The notes beneath the pieces were generated by a model. It did not search any database, was not told where the DNA came from, and was given only the letters and a program-made list of their open reading frames with translations. A DNA stretch of 64,000 nt from Anastatus disparis (lineage: Eukaryota; Arthropoda; Insecta; Hymenoptera; Eupelmidae): positions 3,906,001-3,970,000 of the forward strand of contig JAFFSR010000251.1 in assembly GCA_017163975.1 (NCBI GenBank), read 5' to 3'. The translations under genes and the position numbers were made by a program. Positions 1 to 15,540 of the stretch are shown in pieces (within the stretch, counting starts at the first letter, position 1; each line of letters opens with the position of its first letter).

Positions 1-1560
1 TAAACATGCGCAACGTTCAATTTACAGACATCAAACAATTTATATTTATACAGCTGTATAACATATATACTTGCTTTTTTCTGTTACTTTTTTTTGTCCA
101 TTGAATATAAGTATATTTCACGAAACGCATATATACGTGTATTTTATACACATATAGATTCGTATATACACGGAGATATAAAATACAATGCCTTAGCATA
201 ACGTGAGAAAACGTTCGCAACACGCCCCCAAATTATTAGCTATACGTATTCAAATGATCGCTGAAACTCCACACATGTACGCACATGCACATATATACGT
301 ATAAAGGACCAAGTCACATAGGGCGGCGTAGGCGGGGCACAAAATTTTTTATGGGTTCTTTATTTAATCTTTTTCTTAGTTTTTTTCGTTGTTGTTGAAT
401 TTTTTTTTTTTTTTTTTTGCTTATTTATCTTCTGTTTCTTATTTTGCTTATCGCTTTTACATGCACCTTTAACGAATGAACTTTATATATGCACGCATGA
501 GATATTATAATGTACCCTCTTCATGCGAGTAAATTGAATTATGTTTTGTCTTTTTTTCGTTAATACTAAAGTTTATTGACTGAACGTTTTATGAAAATAT
601 TAAATAACGTTGTTAATTTTAAATATTAACATATAAATAATTTTAAATGATAGTAAGATTTTTCATACTGTGTGATATAGATAGGTGCATACAACCTAAG
701 TCCCGAATCTACTCGTGTAAAATTGCCCCGAAAAAATGTTAATGTCTTGGCTGTTATCTTACAGACATCAGAGGCTTTATTAAAGTTTCGATGCATCGTT
801 AAAATATCGAGTTATAAATACAAAAAAAGTAAAACAAATAATTTTATTTTTTTTCATACATTTTTATTTCGGTATTTATTTTAGAGCACATATTGGACAC
901 TACACGAATTTCTATCCTTATTAGTGGATGTGCAACATGAGTATAGCGCACCTGTCAATTTTTGCCTAGAACACATAACAATTGTGGTTAACGCACTAGC
1001 CTTTTTTCAGTGCATAAAAAAACGTCATGTCCAATCAGTTCGACACGCGATTCTTTCAAAGTTATTAGCAATTTTGTCTGTCAATTTTTGAACTTTTTTT
1101 TTTAAATTGCTTTCATATTATGATCAATTAATTATACTAAAAGACTGTGACTTAAAAAATATGAAAGTTTAAATAAAAGTTTGGTAAAAGTACATTAAAT
1201 TCAAAAGTTATAGAGTAATAAAAATAAAAATTATGATGAAATGTAGTATTTATTTTATATGCATATTTTTGAAAAAATTTTTGAATTATCTTCTAAATAA
1301 ATGAAGCTTATTTATAAAATATATTTATTTGAATTGAAAAACTTTAGTCTTACTTATAATACATTTATAATTATAATTATCTTCTCGAATAATTAGTTTG
1401 AAAATTTTCCGACTGTAACAATTGTAAAAATGTAAAAATTTTCAAATTCAAAACTGCTCAAAATTTTGAAAAAATCGAGTGTTTGACCGAATGGACATGG
1501 CTTTTGTCATAATTTTATAAGAAAAAATATTCTTCAGCTGTAAGAAAATCTGACCACGAG
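1..1560. other. AT-rich sequence, no gene seen
   Basis: AT-rich DNA with a poly-T tract at about 399-418. Open frames are short and low-complexity. No splice or repeat structure was recognised. Confidence 0.6.
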
Positions 1561-1985
1561 AGGTTATGACCTTCGGGTTACAGATCTTGATGAAACTTTG
1601 GGATATGTTTTTAGGTACCTAAATAGCAAGAAAGTGCCAAAAATTCTTAATTCTGGAGGACGGTGATTTTTAGAACTTTTTAGCGGGTCAACTTAAAACA
1701 AGCATATCTTTGGTACGAATTATTATTATTCAATGCTCAAAACAGCAAATTAAAGCTTGTCATCTCTACTTTTATTTTAGTTCTTGTTAATTCATTAAAT
1801 ACGTGTCTAGACTGAATTATTGACACTTCAATTAGGAGCACTGTTTTTAAATTTTTCTTAAAATAAGACTTTAAACGTCACTTTTTCGAAGCTATAGATC
1901 GTACCGCTGTGGTTTTACTCATATTTTGGTACCTAAAATCATATCTTAAAATTTCATCAAGCCAGTCTTTCCTGGTAAGTTTTAA
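1561..1985. repeat. Diverged inverted repeat pair
   Basis: CTTGATGAAACTTTGGGATA... TTTTTAGGTACCTAAATA at 1589-1628 is inverted at 1924-1963 (tattttggtacctaaaat... aaaatttcatcaag). Sequence between the arms is AT-rich and unrecognised. Probably an old foldback or repeat remnant. Confidence 0.45.
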
Positions 1986-4900
1986 ATTTAATGCTTTTTC
2001 TTTGTTAGTTAAAGAAATTGTAAATTTAATTTGAGAAAAGCTTAATTACAATATATTGACAGCGATTTTTTTAAAAATTATAGTAAACATTAGAATCAAT
2101 TTGTTTGTCATATAATGTAAATTGTTATTAAACATTGATTTTTTTGGTTTACATTTAATTGATTTAATTTTTATCGAATTACATTTTCAACCTTTAACAA
2201 GTTTATAATTAGAAACTTATTTTAACTTATAAATAAATAAAAACAAATGAAACTAAATTTTTATTAAATTTAAAAATAATACTTTTTTTTTTATTAGACT
2301 CAGGTATTTTCATCAAGCAAACAATACATATTAAAAAATTCAAACTGTAATTTCATGTTTGGAGTATTTTCCAAAGCCAGCTAAAATTTTCAAGTTTAAC
2401 TTTACCCAAAGGATTTAGGACATATAGTCAAGAGAGAAGAAAACTGCGAGCGTGTATGTACATGTATACAGAGGGTAAGAACGAGAAGTCACCATAAAGA
2501 AAAGGATAGGTGTACACGTGGTTGGGAGCATGTGGCGCAAAGCCGTAAAGCCTTAAGTGCAATGGCCACCCACGCCCCTTGATACAATAACGAGAGAAAG
2601 AGGGAGAGAGAAGGGAAGACTTGTGTAGATAGATGCAAAACTTTCAAATGTGGTATACGCGGCACGCGTCCAAGAATTATATGACTCCCATGAGAAATAC
2701 CTTTTATATAGACTTTCTGCTTTGCTCATATTATGCATCTCTGATACTTTTTTTCTTTTTTTTTTACTTTGTTACTCCGCCTCTTGACTCTATCAAGACA
2801 AATAAGTTTTAACAGCTTTAATTATCGAGGCGTGGTTAGTTATTACATCGTCGAAAGTTTATTTTTTTTTCACTTTAATGGGAGAAAGGTATTTATATCC
2901 CAATTTCTTTTCCGTTAATTTTTTTTTTCAAATTTTAAAGCTAACCTTTTTTTTTTTGAAAAGTGTGGCATTAGTTATGAGATATTGGTGGGTCAGAATG
3001 GAAAAAATAAAAAGAAAATCAATTTTCACCTTGAAGTTTGATATATTCGACGTGATTTATCAAGGCACCGTTATGAGGATATTTTTTGAAATATTGAAAC
3101 GATTATTAACTTTCTTATTTTCGGCACTTCCTGCGGATTCATTCTCCGTTCAAAATTCACGGCCAGTCGGTAAAACTGAACAAATGGTTTTGATGTATGC
3201 TCGTTAATTAATTGTTTATAATTATTTAACTGGTAGTTACTGGGATGAGAAATGATTATAAATTATGAATTTTTGATTAATTTTCACTTTGCTGAATTAT
3301 TTATTTTAAATTTCAAGAAAATAAATTAGCATATATATAATATAAAAATAGTTAAATAATTGATAATTATATCAACTAAAATTCATATTACATCATGATA
3401 AACGTAATCTATTACATTAAGCAATAATATTTTTTAATATTTTTCATATATTGAATGATTATTTAAAAAAAGGAAAGCATACAAAACAGCTGACGCTTAT
3501 CAGTTATTTTATAAAATTTCTTTCATCCATAAGCATCTATCACTATTAAAAGTATGATCGATAATTAGCGTCGTAACAAAAGAAAATAGCGAAAGATCAT
3601 CAATAAACCAATTCGGCAATTCATTCTTCTAATATCGAGAGAAAAATTATATTCTAAAAAAAAGAAAAGAAAAGAAAACTTGGTGGTCGCGGAAAGACGG
3701 GGGAATGACGGTGAAAGTCTCAGGTGTCCGTCCGTCGTGTGCGCACCCCCGTCATGTATATCTATATACGTATATACAAAAAAAAAGTGAAAGAAAAAAA
3801 AAAAGGAGAGAAAAAAAGAATGCTGCTATGTCGAGAGTAAACCAGAGTCAGCAGGAGCTGCAATTTCACGCGATCGACTTGGCAGTAAATTAAAAACTAA
3901 TCGTTTTTCTAACTTATATACCCCTGCTGGGTGGCTCGTGCCATCTTTAAGGATTGTATATATATATATATTGAAAAAAAATAGTGTGTATCGATTATCA
4001 GAAGTATTAACACGAGCGTGAGGTCGGCGGCGCCTTAGTTTTCTTTTCTTTTTTTTTTTGGATAGCCGTCAATTGGTTTAGAAGCTTATATAGAGACTTT
4101 TCTCTTTCATTAAAGCTTTTCTCTCAAATTTTTTTTTTTTTTTTTCATTATTCTCAATCTTCTTGCTTTCGGACGCCAGGTTGGTCTTATATTTTTTTTT
4201 TTTGCTTTGTCAAGTGGTGCGAGAGCGCGTGTTTCTTTTGTAATATTGTACAAAAAGTATGATGCACTGAAAATTTTTATTTTCTTTTCTTTTCGTTATT
4301 TTTTTTTTGAAAAGAAGAAGAGACGAAGCACAATAAGCTAAATGAAACATCACGTATCTTGTGTGACGAATTTTTTTAGATAAAAAGAATAACTTGCTAC
4401 TTTTGTGTATCGTAAGTTTTTTTTTCTCAAAGCTTTTTGCCGAAGGCAGAATGGCTTAATTATGTTTTAAAAAGATATTATTGATAAATTAGTCCGCGCT
4501 AGAATTCTGGAAAAATATTCATTCGGGGGAAATCGGTAACTAATTAAATAAGAAGCTGTGTCTAATTTAGCGGACTACTAGATCTATTCTATCAGATGTG
4601 ATATAATTTTAAATTAATTTAAATATTTAATTTCGTTGATATTTAATAACTTCTTGTCTCGCCTTTATTAGCTAATGAAAGTCACACAAAAATATGTTTT
4701 TAGATCACCTATTATCTAGGATTCTGTTATTTCGTAGACGTCAGCAAATAAACTGGCGCAGTCGTCTATACTTATGATTTCATATTGATAATTAAAAGAC
4801 TTTATTGACGAATTACGTTAACAATAAAAATTATAATAATGCAAAATGTTTCAAAATTTGCTTATTGCATTCATAATAAAGCACTTTTTTTGTTACAAGT

Positions 4901-7900
4901 ACATATATTTTTTACATTTGTTGTGATATTTTTGTGAAATTTACGAGGAAGTTTTGGAAGAATTACTTCAAATTTGATTCATATGTCCGATAATAAAAAA
5001 ACGTATCACAAAATCAGCTAAAAGTATACAATGTCCTCCAATTGTAGAGACGGGCAGCGTGTAATTTTTATAGAAAAATTCTCTTCGTGTACTTATTAGG
5101 GCTGTAAACAGTTTTTATAAAATCGATGATCAAAATTATAATTATTATTTTTAAAACAATAGACTTCTTTGACATTAGACTATTTTAAAGTACGCATACT
5201 AGGTGAAAAGGATATTTTAAGGCACTTTCGAACCATGCAACGAATTTCGCACTATCGTCACTTCTTAATGACATAATCTTAATAAACATACAATATTACT
5301 TTCTTTTTTTATGATTCTAATTAGAGTTTTGTGAAAAAGAATTTTTATTTATAATTTCAATAATTATATCGAATTCAATACTGTTAATTTAAATTATATT
5401 AGTGATGAAATTTTAATTGTTTGAAATTTGAATAAATAACCTATCCGAAAAAAAAACAAAATAATCATGATACGAGATTCGACTCATCGAAATTCTCTTA
5501 CGTCTGTGGTAAATTAAATGCAGCGCTGCTATTTGTGCTACGTATTCGAAAAAATATCCTTCCCGCCAAGTGCACAATAGAGTAGCACGTCATATTCACT
5601 TTTCGTATAGTTATGTCTATGAGTCTAAAAAAAATCTTAAATAATTAATCGATATTATAGGATGAAAATTAATCATATTACGTCTAGATTAATAAAGTTA
5701 TAAGATCAATTTTTTTTAATCTCATTTTATCTAGGATGCCAATCTATATTTTAATAATAGTTCCGTTAGAACTTGAATCTTGAATACAACTGATTTGCAT
5801 TTCTCGATTTCCATGAATATCAAATTAATTTAATTCAAAGACAATTTTCACCCTAAATATCAAGGGGAAGTCGAACAATCTATTTTTGTCTAATAGTATT
5901 TTTTTCATTTATATAAACAACATTGGCTGTAAAAAAAAATCAGCCCTCGATAGATGCACGTATTTATGAAATGATTTTATAAATGACAAGCATAATTTAT
6001 TTAGATACAAAGCAGTAACTTTAGTTTGTTTTCAATGTTGTTACAAACGGTAATGTTTATATAAATGATGAAAAACACTATTAGACAGAGACCAATAGTC
6101 TGACCTTCCCTTAAATCATAAAAAATCCATTTTATTCTAAGATCGTATAGAAAATTTGTAAAACAAGCGAAATTTTATTTTTTATGTTTGCGTAATCGCG
6201 TTAGCTATATACGTTAAAATTTACTACTTTCGAATATGCGCAAGTTTACCGATCGTTCAGCGTGTGTATATACCCAGATTACAAATATACACAAATAATA
6301 TGTATATACATAACTATAGAACAAACTTTCTGAGACTCTACGCCAGGAGAGTTTACGAGAAGTCGCATTGGTGCACTCAATTTTCTGGTTCGCTGAAATA
6401 CCCTTAGCTAAACTAATACTCCTTGTTTGTTCCGCCTACTGTACTTCCCATGTATATAAGTACGTACTTTTTGCTCGAACAAAAAAAAAAGATGAAAAAC
6501 TTTAACTTTCGCTCTGAATTCTATTTTATTTTTAATATTTATGTATTACGCTGAAATAATATACAAATTTAATAAAAATAAAAGGGACTTAGCTTGACCC
6601 GTCTTCGGTATTATTGCGAAAGAGCAGCAGACGATAGAAATTGGAATCGAAGGAAAAGCACACTTACCTGAAACAAAAGAATAACAAAATTATGTCAATA
6701 AACATAGGAAATTTTCATCTTTTCTTATATAAAAATGTGTTGCTATATACGCGAGCAAGAAAATTTTTCCATTGGAAATACTATAAAATGATCTTTTACG
6801 CTGTACGCGTAGATAGAAAGAAGAAGCTTAAAAAAAAGAATAGACAAACATTGGCATATTTGCCATAAAAGCATTGGCATCGGTAGTATTATTGCTAACA
6901 ATATCGTATTTTTCAACAAATTATTGGAAATCTCTTTTAAAACTTTTGTGTATAACTACTTTTTTTCATCTCCGCAGACTTACAATGTTCTCTTTCATTT
7001 ATTTTTTTTTCTATTTTCTAAAATGCACTTTAATCTCGCGTGCATGTAAATTCATGCGTATCAGTTTATTTTCTGCAGTTGCATACAGTCGTTGCATGAT
7101 AAGAAAATCTTGAAGAAAAGCAAGTAAGTACGGATCCCAAGCAATGAGGATACGAATTTTTTCTTTTCGTTCTCGGATTATGTAGAACGCGAAATATTTT
7201 GGCTTTTATGTAAGAAAGCTCGGGTAATATTTTTCTATTTACGTAAAAATTTTATATACAGGCCAATGGTAATGAAAGTACATAAATTTATAAAGAGAAA
7301 AAACTAATATCACATGTATTAAAGTCATAAACAATTTTTTATTAAAAAAGGTTGGACATTCAAATACAATCTCTAATAATATATGTTTAATATTTGTACA
7401 AGAAATAATTGTCAACTTTTGTTATTTCTTAAATGAACTCATAAAGATTAAAAGATAATTTTTTTTTTATTTGATCTTCAATATAAATTGAATTTAAGAT
7501 TTTTTCCAACGATCGGCTGACAAAAGTCAAGAAAAAAATAGATAAATAAAAGTCAAGCGAGCCAATAATCAAAGAGTCATTAACTTTAAAGAAAAACTAA
7601 CTGTCTTTCCGTTAATGGCTCTTCTGTTCTTTCATTACGGCAAAACATTCTTACCGCATGCAGAAATGTTAAAAAGTCAAGCTCAAGGACCTTGGCGTGA
7701 AATGGGGAAAAGTCAACGTAGCGTATAAAGCAGCATAGTAAAAGGTTACATATATATATACATAAGAGGGCGTCAGCAAAGGTCGTTAAGGGACGACAAG
7801 GCCAAATGACAGAGAGAGAGAGAGAGAGGAAGAGAGGAGGATGTCAACTCTCGCGTTGGCTCGTTAATTACCCTTGATATACCAAAAGCGTCTACGTCGT

Positions 7901-9280
7901 CTACCGGAACTTTATCTCTCGTTTTCAGGCATATACCGTATTAGAGGAACTGCCGGACAGACACATAGCGCCCAGGTGTAGATATACAGTATATAGTATA
8001 TATTAGACTTCCTTTTCTCTCTCTTTCCATCTCTTTCTCCCACTTTTCTTTTCTTTACCATCGTCGAAAGATGTTAGCTTAATAATTAAATTATTAATTA
8101 CGAGCTGTGTCCTTAAGTAAAGGGACTTGATCTATTAAGATTCTTTGGACGAGATAAAGAGGAAGAAGCTTCAACGAATGACATATCGACCTTCTTTCCT
8201 TTTTCTTTTTTTTTTTTTTTTAGGACGATGAGAAGAAGGAATGAAATCCTTTTCTGTTATTTTTTTCTTTTACTTTTCTTTGTGACAGAGCGTTAAGTGC
8301 ACAATCGAGGAAAATTCCTAAAATTGCTAGGGGGATGGATTAATGGCTCCGTTTTTTTTTTTTTTTAATTAAAGAGTGAAAGATCCAGACACCCTTAAAG
8401 CTGATAATATGTATAATGAAGATAATCTTAAAGCGTCATCTTTTCTCACCGTTGCTGATTTAAGAAGGGTAGACTTTTTTTTTTAACGCTATCTGAATTA
8501 ATTTTCGTAATTCAAGCTAATTTTCTTTATTAGTTCCGTTTAAAAGAAACGAACGCGAGAAAAATCAAAGGAATGCATTTTTTTCTGTTAATTCATCTTG
8601 CAACAACTGCTTTCATTTTAATTTTCAATAATATTACAAGTTAATTTGAAATAATATTATTGTAGCTTAATTTTTAATGAATTTTCTTAATGAAAATGTT
8701 TTCGTTTATTTAATTAATTAGGTATATGCATTTTTAATTATGCATAAATTATTGATAATACAAAATTTATTCCTCTTTACTTTAACGAAGAAATTATGGA
8801 TCATCAACATCTTTCAAAGTATTAATTACAATATTTAATTGATAAATATTTGTTTTTCATAAATAGCCTTTTTATAGCGTAAATTTTTATCAGGTTTAAT
8901 TGAGATAAATATTTTTTCATAATTTCTTCAAAATTATGAACATGAAATGTGAAATTTGAGTTATTATATTAACAACAATACATTAATCATGATAATATAA
9001 CAAAGTCAAATTTTAATTTAATGAATTTCAATAAAATATTGGCATATAAATTATACAGTATTGTACGTAACGATCTAAATTATTACTTTTACATAAAAAT
9101 TATTATACCAACGACAAAGAGTAAAAAAATTTTCATAAAATCATCGCGTATAATGTGAAATATTTAAAATCATACAAAAAACAAACACTCTCAATCCGAC
9201 AAATAAGTCCGAATGTACAGAAGCGCACATGCAAAACAATAAACGCGTCAACGGCATATCGTCAGTATAATAATAACAGG
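1986..9280. other. Non-coding: AT-rich spacers with GC-richer simple-repeat blocks
   Basis: GC-richer, purine/pyrimidine-biased blocks lie at about 2.4-2.7, 3.65-4.45 and 7.66-8.5 kb, separated by very AT-rich spacers. The open frames at 2878-3207 and 6641-7113 are F/K/Y-rich and not conserved-looking. No gene is supported. Confidence 0.55.
7811..7829. repeat. (AG)n microsatellite
   Basis: Pure AG repeat within a GC-richer block at about 7.66-8.06 kb. Confidence 0.85.
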
Positions 9281-12200
9281 AAAATTGCTGTGGGGTGGGG
9301 CTTTAAACGTATACAGGAAGCATAACCATTTCTCTCTCTCTGTCTCTCTCTCCTACAAGCGGTTAATTATGACAATTGATAATGTCTCCTGTGCAGCATT
9401 CAACAGCATGTTGAATTACACGGCTGCACGCGTGTTATTGTCTTCGTGGTATATATATTACCACTACTGCATATTGTCCAGTGTATGAAAAAAAAAAAGA
9501 AAAAGAAAAAAAAAAAAGATGCAAAGCATATAATCAAGTCGGTATGGCGCGTGCCATTGGTTATATATACCTATGCTGCCACCTGTCGGCTTTTCACAAC
9601 TGTCTCTTTTACAATCTTTTTTTTCTCTCTTTCCTTTTCTTCTATTTTTTATTTTTTTTATTTTTGTTCTTACATTTTGAAGAACGAGAGAAAGAAAGAG
9701 ATGCGAATGCAAGAAAAAAGAAAAGGAGAGCAAAAGAGGACACATGGGCTTCTTCTCTGCGCGCTAATTACTAGGCTTGAGTTATGGAAATTATACGGCT
9801 CGATGAGTAGATCTTCGTTTCTCTTCCCTTCTTTCTTTGTGTACATACTTTTTTCTTTTGCTGTCTTTTTTTTTTTTGGTTAGCTTCACTTGTCGTTTCT
9901 TTCTTTCTCTCCCTTTTTTTTTTATCATCGTACGTTGCACTTGGGGATCGAAGGAATTTGCAGATTACCAAGGAGCCGTATACGTTCAATTATACAGAGC
10001 ACGAAGGGAGTAGATTCAGTTTTACCATTTTTTTTTTTATATTTATCTTCTTTTTTTCTCTCTCTCTCTCTTTCGCCGCGACTTGGATGCATATGTAATT
10101 AAATCGATTTTAATTTTATCTTTAATTGATGCTTTATTAAGCGTTTAGCCGAAGCTCGGGGCTTTCGGATGATTTTTATTTTCTTGCGGACAGAAAAAAT
10201 AAAGGCATATGCTTTTTTTTTTGTTTTCTTCATCAATGCATTTTGAAAATGAAATATTTATTACGCGCTGGGTTAAAACTCGTTTAGGATATTTTAAATT
10301 ATAAAATTTCATTAATATTGTATACTAAACTTTTTAAACAAGGGTTGTTGTTAAATATACAATATTATTTGGTATTGTGAAGAATTCAGTTTATAAAATA
10401 TTCAATGAGTTTCATTGATGTTACAGTTGAAAGCACTTCATTTAAGGAAAAATAAGATAAAAAATAATACAAATTTTTTAATATGTTACTATATAGTATT
10501 TTTTATACTGTCTTATTAATCTCAATAAAACAATTAAAATATAAAGAAATGATTATAAGTACAAGACCAAAAATGTTTATTAAAATTCAGGTAATTTATT
10601 TTCACATTTCCTCATTTTCATCATTTAGACTCGCAAGGGTATCTTTATAGAAAAGAGATCGTAATAGAATAACTTGATCATAATCGTGATAATTTAAAAG
10701 AGCATTATAATGTTCAGCGCATTGTGAGAAAACCCCCAAAAAAATCTCTTTGTAAACAAACGTTGATTTTCATCAATAAAATTACGAGGCCATTCTCGAA
10801 AAATTTCTAATGGTTCTATCGATGCCGAAAAATCTTGATACCTAAGTACGATAACAGCCCTTGGCCTATTAAATAATGCGCAAAGCCGACTTAACCGCCT
10901 TCGAAGATATCAAATTGCATTTTGTATAAGGTTATATATACAATACAATACCTTTTACCACTCGTGCGCTTGTATACACGTATATAGTGTATATTGGGTG
11001 GACCACCTGGAGGAAGTAGCTGGACCCGCTAAATACGAGGAAAAATTGAAAAGAGGAAGAAGCCGACTAAGGGCGGACAGAAATTTTTTTTTTTTTCCAT
11101 TTTTTGATGGAGGGAGACGGATATGGTGGTCACCACTCTTCAGCTTTGTAATGTGTGTTTCTTCGTTTCATCTCTTTTATTTTCTTTTTTCTTCCTTTCA
11201 TTTATTTTAGTTGACTGTATAAATATATTAGGTGCATCAGCGAAGCTTTTGAAATTATTTTTTTTCAGCTAAAATAATACAAATAACTTCTTTCAGAATT
11301 TAAGGATTTTGAAGATCTAGTTTGGACAAGTGATGATATGATGTTTGCTACAGAAGTATGTTAACATTAAACAGTACATTTCCTCTTAATTTTGTGTATA
11401 TTTTCTGAATATACAATTGAATAACTTTTTTTGATGGTTTTTTTAATAAAATTTCAATACTAGAAGTATCCATGTGCACATACATAAATCCTCTAAACAT
11501 GTATTTTTATGATTACACGAGATCAAATTCATCCCTTAGCCCCTTGTCGTGTTATTTAAAACCAGAAACCTTTGATATTCCATATTGTCATCATTCGGTA
11601 TTGGCGAATGAAGCTGGACGCTCCTTTAATGTTCAAATTACACTCGTCACAAGGACGTAATCCCGAACAGTATTTATTACTTTTGCTTTAAAAATAATCC
11701 CATTTTCACGGGATATGCTTCTACGGATATTCACCATTAATTTAGCAATATCCTTTACGAAACAAAGCATTAATTTTCATTAGAATTCGAGTTTTTAAAT
11801 TAATAAACCAAATCTTTACATCGTTAAAATATTGCACTATTGATATGCAATCTAATGACTAATTTTAAATAATATGAAAAAAATTTACAGATAATTAAAA
11901 ATGACAATAATTATTGATAAAGTGAGAATAAAAATCTTTCGATTGCTCAAAAAAAAACTTTATATCTTCAATTAGCTGCTTCCCCGCTTATTTATATACG
12001 TATATTTCTTTTTACTCATCCAGACTAAAAGAAACAAATACGTACTTAGCTTTATGACTTGCAATCATCTTTTATAAAGCACGGCTTGATAAAAAATGAA
12101 AAGCATTTTATTAAAAAAAAAAAAATTGAAAACAATAAAAGCTATATAATACCTCATAATTGAGAAAGAAAGGAGACGAAAAAAATAAATCGAGCAGGAG

Positions 12201-15200
12201 AAAAAAGAAATAAGAAAAATAAATAATGGAGACAAATGGGACAAGCGAAGAATAAGAAAGGGAAACAAATGAATGTAAGCTAAGGGTACGAAGAATAAAG
12301 ACGATGGTTGGACTTTAAAAAGTTTGACAAGTAAGAAGCATAAACGATATACTAAAATATGCTAGAAGCTTGTATTACAAATGACGAAATGAAAGTCCTT
12401 TATGTACTTAAAGTCGTTTGTACATTTCTTTGAAAAAGAGAAGGAAGAGAACGAGGGGTGGCTTTTTAATTCGTGTGTTCAGTTTTGGCTTTATAATGGA
12501 ATTAAAATCGAATTGTTGAAAAAAAACAGAGGGGAGGTCAGTGTGCATTGTTCTTTAATTATTTTTAAACGTAAGCATACCTTGAAGTCTTTTTTGTTTT
12601 AACGATTCACAAATAACAATAAGGTATACCAATTCGTGGCTACGCTGGAAAAAGTTCGTTGAGAAAAAGTAGGTCATGTCATAAAAGATTATTGTTCCTA
12701 CATTTTATAAATTGTGAATGACGGTTATTTCGGTTTTAGATATTTATAAAAAACTTATTAATGCGTCAATATAAAATTGAAAAATTTTCATATTAAATGT
12801 GATTAAAATACTGCATTTTATCAATTATTTTTTAGTGAAATATTCATAAAATAAAACGTTTGATGAAAATTTTATAAAAGTGAATACTTTTACATCAGTT
12901 AATACAATATTTATATTTTAATAACTGTCATAAAATAAAAATCAATTAAATTACCAACCTAAAATTACGGTAAAAGGATTTTTGAAAATTGATAATTTTC
13001 GTTCAAATTATAAAAGCGTATTTTTAAAATATAAAAAAAATCTCAAATAAATAATCACAGCACAAAATTAATGTCAACTAAATATAGTCAATAAAATAAA
13101 AACGGTAATTAACAAATTACAAAATTTTTTCATTTATTAACACGACATTAAAAATTAACCATAATCAAAGACAAATAAACTTTTAATAAATTAAAAATCT
13201 TTTAAAATCTTCATGCACGAAATAAAAAAAGAAGAAGAATTTAATAATAAAATACGTAATCGAGCTCTTCATTTATGGAAGACCCCCAGCTGTTTCCTGC
13301 CGAGCAAGCTTCTTTCAAGCAGGCCACTTTTCTTGTATATTATACCGTAAAGTTTCTCTCTTGTTTCTTTCTGAAAATGGTATTATCGTCACTATATAAC
13401 TTTGTGTTACGCTTATTATGTCGAGCTACACGTATTACTCCTTGTCTTGATTATTATTCGACGACAAAGCATCGTTTAGAGAATATGCACAACAAAAAGA
13501 AAGCAGATTTTTTTTCTCTCTCTCTCCGCTCTTGCTTTCTTTCGCGTTTGATCTCCGGAATGCGGTAGAGAGGATGAAGGTATAAAAAAAAAAGTAGGTT
13601 TCATTTTGTTTCTGAATAGGTGGTGTGGCTTGATTCTAAAGATGCAAAAAAAAGACTTTATGCGTACGTAGATATTTAAACGAAACACAAAAGCTTTGAG
13701 ATGAGCTGTTGACGTTTTTTTTTTTTATTTTTTTTGTATGATGGGATACAAAGTACTTTATCATAAAAAGTGTACATTTAATGTATGCACTATTTTTCAA
13801 TGAAAAATTTCAGTTGTATTTTGAGGAGTGCAAACAAAAGATTTTTTATTATTATCAAAATGTATTCTGGGTAAGATTTATTGATAAATTGATTTCTGAA
13901 GATAAATTTTGGGTATAATAAAAATAAATAAAAATTACATTACTTTTTCGACTCAACAGATTTGATCATTTGCTTAAAAATAACCTTTTGAAATATTCCA
14001 CATATGAAAATATTATAACGAGTATGAACCCAAAAAAAAAAAATCCATAAGCTTATATAAACTTGACGTTCCATCGCGTAGCACAGATACGCAAGAATAA
14101 TGAAAAGTCTTTGACCTCCCTTCTTCCTTCCCCAATGAAAAAAAAAAAAAATCTTTTGAAATTTGAACGATATGAAAAAAAAGAGAAGAAAATATAATAA
14201 ACACTCACCCTTATACGCTATATGTGACCTTCGATAACTTTTTTTTTTTGCTGTCATGTACAAGATCTTGTACTTTCCCTTAGATGTTATCTGCTATCAA
14301 ATTCCGAGGGGGGTAAATGGAAACCATCCTAGTAATAATAATAGGCATCCCCTGTAGATCCCGAATGAAATAGAAAAAGATGAAGAAGGAAAAAAAAAGT
14401 AGCGAAAGGAGAGTAAGGATATGGAAGGAAGTAGAAAGGGCACGTGTCTTGTACTATAACCGGTGAAATAAGAGACCGGAAGCATATGGGGAAGCCGTAT
14501 TGTTTGTTTGGGCTTTATATTCGGGATAACACACACGGAATTCACTCTGTTTCTCTCCTTTTTTTCCTTTTATTCTTGCTCCTTTACTTATTCTTCATTT
14601 ATTTCTTCTTTTTTTTTCTCTTTCCACTTCACTTATCTTGTATTGAAGTGTTTAATGAACAGTATATGCGTAATAATCTTTGTTTATAAGGTACGAACGA
14701 TTAAATTTGATTTATTGGTTATCGTCGACTGAAACTTTGTTGATCAAATTATTTTATACTTGGATTAATCATTTAGATAATATGAAAGTATTGATTTATT
14801 AAATAAATATTTTCTTCTCGATTTAAATTTAGTTAAATAATGACATTTTTTTTTATTTAACGTAACGCACATATTTTCTAATATCATGACAATAAAAAAA
14901 TGATAACATTTTAATCAACATTTGGTTTATCATATACCATGTGCTGTAATTTATTTAAAAAAATGTTCTAAAAAATTTCTTCAATATTTGATACTTGCAT
15001 TGAATACAGTTCAATAATCATATTTGTAAAAAATCAGTCTTTAACGGAGAATTAAACATCTGAAATCAACACATTGAGATATGGAGTGGAGAGTAAATAA
15101 TTGCACAGATGTTCAATTTGAAGAGCATAGTTAAATACTATTCAAATGTTTGCTTTTATAAATGAATAGAAACACCATTTTTCAAACAAATTTTCAAATT

Positions 15201-15540
15201 TACTAAAAATTTTAATAGAATCTAAGGCTCTATATCTTTTTTATTTTTTATTTGTTCAATCATCAGGCTTAGAGGGTCACTTAACAATCCAGAGAAAAAT
15301 TGAATTTTTTTATTGAAAATATAGGCAGATGGAATATAATTTTTTTTATCCGAAGATGCGAGCAAATTTGAATGAATTAATAATTATTAAATTAATAGTT
15401 TACTCGAAATTGCATCTTTGAACAAAAAAATTATCCATCTATTTTTTCAATTTGATAATTGAAAATCGGTATGAAAAATAATCAATGGCTGAACTTTCGA
15501 TAAATCAAAAATGCTCAATCAATAAAATAAACGGCAAACC
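9281..15540. other. Non-coding: simple-repeat blocks in AT-rich DNA
   Basis: Block 9.28-10.1 kb is crowded with (TC)n, poly-T and poly-A tracts, so that all frames on both strands stay open for 60-145 codons at once; this is a composition effect. A smaller block sits at 10.95-11.2 kb. The remainder is AT-rich. No gene is supported. Confidence 0.55.

Noticed and set aside
2878..3207. 109-codon plus-strand open frame
   Set aside because: Phe/Lys-rich from T and A tracts, no homology recognised and no splice or promoter context.
9446..9989. Several overlapping open frames on both strands
   Set aside because: All frames stay open because of poly-T, poly-A and TC/GA tracts; products are F-, K- and R-rich.
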